Shown one piece after another: positions 62,001 to 64,000 of a DNA stretch of 64,000 nucleotides (position 1 is its first letter; every line of letters starts with the position of its first letter). Position numbers and translations under genes: made by a program. The stretch covers positions 62,001 through 126,000 of the forward strand of contig JAGTXO010000025.1 in NCBI GenBank assembly GCA_019448385.1, given 5' to 3'. Below the pieces are notes generated by a model, which was not told the DNA's origin, made no database searches, and saw only the letters and a list, made by a program, of their open reading frames with translations. Source of the DNA: Diacronema lutheri. Its lineage: Eukaryota > Haptophyta > Pavlovophyceae > Pavlovales > Pavlovaceae.

Positions 62001-64000
62001 GCGACGGCGGCGGCGGCGGCGGCGGACCGCAGGGCGCGCGGGCGTTGGCGCGCGTGGCGGAGGTGGCCGTGGAGGTGCGGTTGGGCAGCGCGCAGCTGGA
62101 CAACCAGATGCGGCGTGCAGCTTTCCCAACCGTGCTCGCGCTTCGTGCGCCGGTTGCGAAAGCGGCTGAAGTCGGGCCAACGAGCGGAGCGGCAGGCGCA
62201 GCCGGCGCGCAAGTGCCGTCGGCTCTTGCGGACGGCGAGGAGGGTGGGTCCGCTCCCACTGCAGTCGAGATGTCGCTAATCCTGCGGCTGCCGAAAGACG
62301 CGCGCGGTGCCACACCCGGAGCGCGCGACGCGGGCCCCGGCGACGAATTTGGCGGAGGGCACGCCGCGCGCGTGCGCGCGGGCCGATCCGATAGCGGCGT
62401 GCGCTGGTGGCGTTGCGCGCGCGTGCTCGTCCGCGCCGTGCACGTGCAGCTCGAGCCGGCGCTCGTCGAGGCGCTGCTTCTTCACGCGCACGTCGCGCAG
62501 CTGCGCCAGCTCAGCGAGCGCGTCGCCGCGCTCTCGCGCGCGAGTGCCGCTGCCGGGGGCGGCGGTGCCGGCCGCCTTCCCCTCGCGACGCGCACAGGCC
62601 GCCATTTTTTGGAGCGCGCTGAGATGTCGCCCGTGCTCATCTCGCTCGCATTCCGCCCGTCGCGCGGCGGTAGTCGCCTCGACACGAGCTCGTTGCGCGC
62701 GAGCGCTTTGCGCGACGCTGCGGGCCTCCTGCGGCTGCTGCCGGAGATTCAGCCGACAACGCTGCGGATCGACGGCTTGAGCGCGAGCAGGCTGCTCGAG
62801 ACGGCGCCCGGCCTGCTCGGACGGGTGGGCGCGCACGCCAAGGCCGAGCTCAGTCGCCAGGCTCACCGCGTGCTGCTGCAGGCAAGTCCGCCCCCCCCCC
62901 CCTTTACTACCACCTCCCCCCCCCCAACACACGCACACACACACACACACACACAACGCGCTGCACATGGCGCGCGGACGCGCCGCAGCCCCGGCGAGCG
63001 CCGTGCACCCAGCCGCCCACCCTCCTCCCCCCGCCTCCCTACCTCCCGCCCACCCTCCTCCCCCCGCCTCCCTACCTCCCGCCCACCCTCCTCCCCCCGA
63101 CTCCCTACCTCCCGCCCACCCTCCTCCCCCCGCCTCCCTACCTCCCGCCCACCCTCCTCCCCCCGACTCCCTACCTCCCGCCCACCGCGCCCTTCGAACC
63201 GTCGCTCTGCGCTGCCGAGCTGAACGGTCCGCTGCGCCGCGCCCGCTCCGCACCCGCCGCGCCACGTGCGTCAGGTTGACCTCCTCGGCGGGCTGAACGA
63301 GCAGCGGGCTGCCGCAGCGCGCGCTCTTCTCCCCTCCTCGTGGCGGCAGGCCTTTGCAGCTATGGCGAATGGATCGGCTGAGGGCGGAGGCGAACGCGCC
63401 GGCGGAGCCGCAAGTGCAGATGCGATCCATGGCGGCGTGCCAGACTGTGCCAATGCGGACTATGCGGCTGCGGCTGCGGCCGCGCTCCCAGCTCACGGCG
63501 CGCCCGACCCGCGCGCCGGGCTCACAGCGGCGGGACGTGTGCGGGCGGCTGCGCTCGGCGCAGCGTGCGCGCACCGAGACGCAGCGCCAGAGATCAGCAT
63601 GGGCACGCGCGGCGGCACGACTGGGGTCGGAGGCATCGTCTCGAGCGTCGGCAGGGGCTTGCTCGGTGCCGCCGCGGGCGCAGCGGGCGCGGCCATGCGC
63701 CCGGCAATCGGTGCATGCGGTCTCGTCAACTCGCTTCTTGCGGGTACCACCGCCGCAGCCGCAGTCGGCGGTGGTGGCGCTGCTCCCGGCGGCGCGACTC
63801 GCGACGAGCCGCCGAGCGCCATGCTGCCGCGTGCGTGCGTCGCGAGCGCAGCTGTGGCCGCGCGCATTCCGGCGTGGGCAGGGCGCGTGCGCCCGCCGCG
63901 CGCCGTGTGTGGGCAAGATTGGGGTGGTTGGTGGCCGCGCTACGACCTCGAGCAGTCGGCTGTTACGAGTGCGCTCGCACTTGCCGAGAATGGGCGCTTT
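44098..64000 (+). CDS. Giant VPS13-family bridge-like lipid-transfer protein, 3' end missing
   Basis: Exons: 44098-58119 (with a problem at 44.8-45.1 kb), 58272-60699, 60875-61695, 61915-62881 and 63275 to the edge; over 6,300 residues against 3,000-4,200 usually. VPS13 proteins bridge membranes at contact sites and channel phospholipids. The chorein N domain opens the protein (MEELVVWLLRRA, LHLLRGRIELRRARLRA, VGVEDLTIVYDG). Later come two GRAM-like domains, about 57735-58110 (LFLTTVALRFASKALF) and 58545-58845 (GKLYCTDRAVAFAGWLFSRA). VAB-type segments surround and follow them (LYLVRNLLGEPFWVEP, VYASYHVHNESGLHLEFKSV, LELRNETSMLIVIAQRG). The C-terminal region matches well (RIGLSILGVDEELLYL, GSAQLDNQMRRAAFPTVL, VDLLGGLNEQ, GIVSSVGRGLLG, ENGRF). 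Intron 4 uses a GC donor (CAG/GCAAGT). The frame changes inside a minisatellite near 44.85 kb: either a repeat-length error or allele, or an undetected intron. Confidence 0.88.
44797..44982 (+). repeat. 12-bp coding minisatellite (Gly-Asp-Gly-Ala repeat)
   Basis: About 15 units of gatggcgcgggc lie in tandem within VPS13 exon 1. One unit near 44850 is 10 bp (gatggcgggc), which shifts the frame from the one used by the chorein N domain to the one open for the next 13 kb. Units are otherwise nearly identical, so the array is young or homogenised. Confidence 0.9.
62927..62955 (+). repeat. CA microsatellite
   Basis: (AC)n with one interruption, inside the last visible VPS13-like intron. Confidence 0.9.
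63016..63186 (+). repeat. Five-copy 33-bp tandem repeat
   Basis: The unit starts cccaccctcctccccccg and is pure pyrimidine-rich sequence apart from a few G/A. Five almost identical copies differ only by gcctc/gactc. It lies within the VPS13-like intron ahead of the acceptor. Confidence 0.92.

Larger units (their letters stand above)
62882..63274 (+). other. GC-AG intron in VPS13-like gene, packed with repeats
   Basis: Donor CAG/GCAAGT, acceptor gcgtcag/GTTGAC, both phase 0, 393 nt. It contains C-rich runs, a CA microsatellite and a 33-bp tandem array. Confidence 0.8.

Noticed and set aside
1-64000. Transposons, LTR elements, virus-derived genes
   Set aside because: No reverse transcriptase, integrase, transposase, capsid motif or long terminal repeat was seen on either strand. 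All large frames are explained by host genes.

Overview
The window is about 64 kb of very GC-rich nuclear DNA from a eukaryotic alga. Evidence for a eukaryote: almost every gene has short spliceosomal introns (87-393 nt), there is an internally promoted tRNA gene, and there are flagellar-axoneme and VPS13 genes. Evidence for a photosynthetic cell with a secondary plastid: a plastid-type DXR (MEP isoprenoid pathway) and a DUF1823-like protein, both with hydrophobic leader-like N termini. A haptophyte fits best (GC content, GC-AG introns, compact gene order, FEA1-like iron proteins); a pelagophyte is the main alternative. This placement is inference, not a database result. I found no rRNA, CRISPR, virus-like element or transposon.

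Layout. 0-5.8 kb: an unrecognised coiled-coil protein (runs off the left edge), a receptor-like FN3/TM protein with an adaptin-appendage-like tail, a MHYT membrane sensor and a DUF1823-like plastid protein. 5.9-17.1 kb: a hybrid sensor histidine kinase, a WDR17 homologue, a Cys/Pro-rich type I membrane glycoprotein and alpha-tubulin acetyltransferase. 17.3-28.4 kb: tRNA-Gly, a duplicated gene fragment, a PDE-like protein that lacks expected metal ligands, and SPAG17/PF6. 28.5-35.5 kb: a candidate iron-acquisition cluster of a three-repeat FEA1-like surface protein, a divergently transcribed Cys-rich membrane protein and a cytochrome b561 (ferric-reductase-like) protein. 35.6-40.5 kb: a degenerate YqgF-like protein, a carbohydrate sulfotransferase and DXR. 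40.6-64 kb: a DFD-type (AGCVIII-like) AGC kinase, divergent across 93 bp from a giant VPS13-family lipid-transfer protein that runs off the right edge.

How the genes work together. Three genes (WDR17, tubulin acetyltransferase, SPAG17) point to a flagellated cell. The FEA1-like, Cys-rich and b561 genes could form a reduce-and-capture route for iron at the cell surface. MHYT, hybrid kinase, PDE-like and AGC kinase genes form a set of signalling functions with no proven link. Exon joins were set by hand from reading frame, splice dinucleotides and family similarity. Most close exactly in phase; the uncertain ones are flagged.
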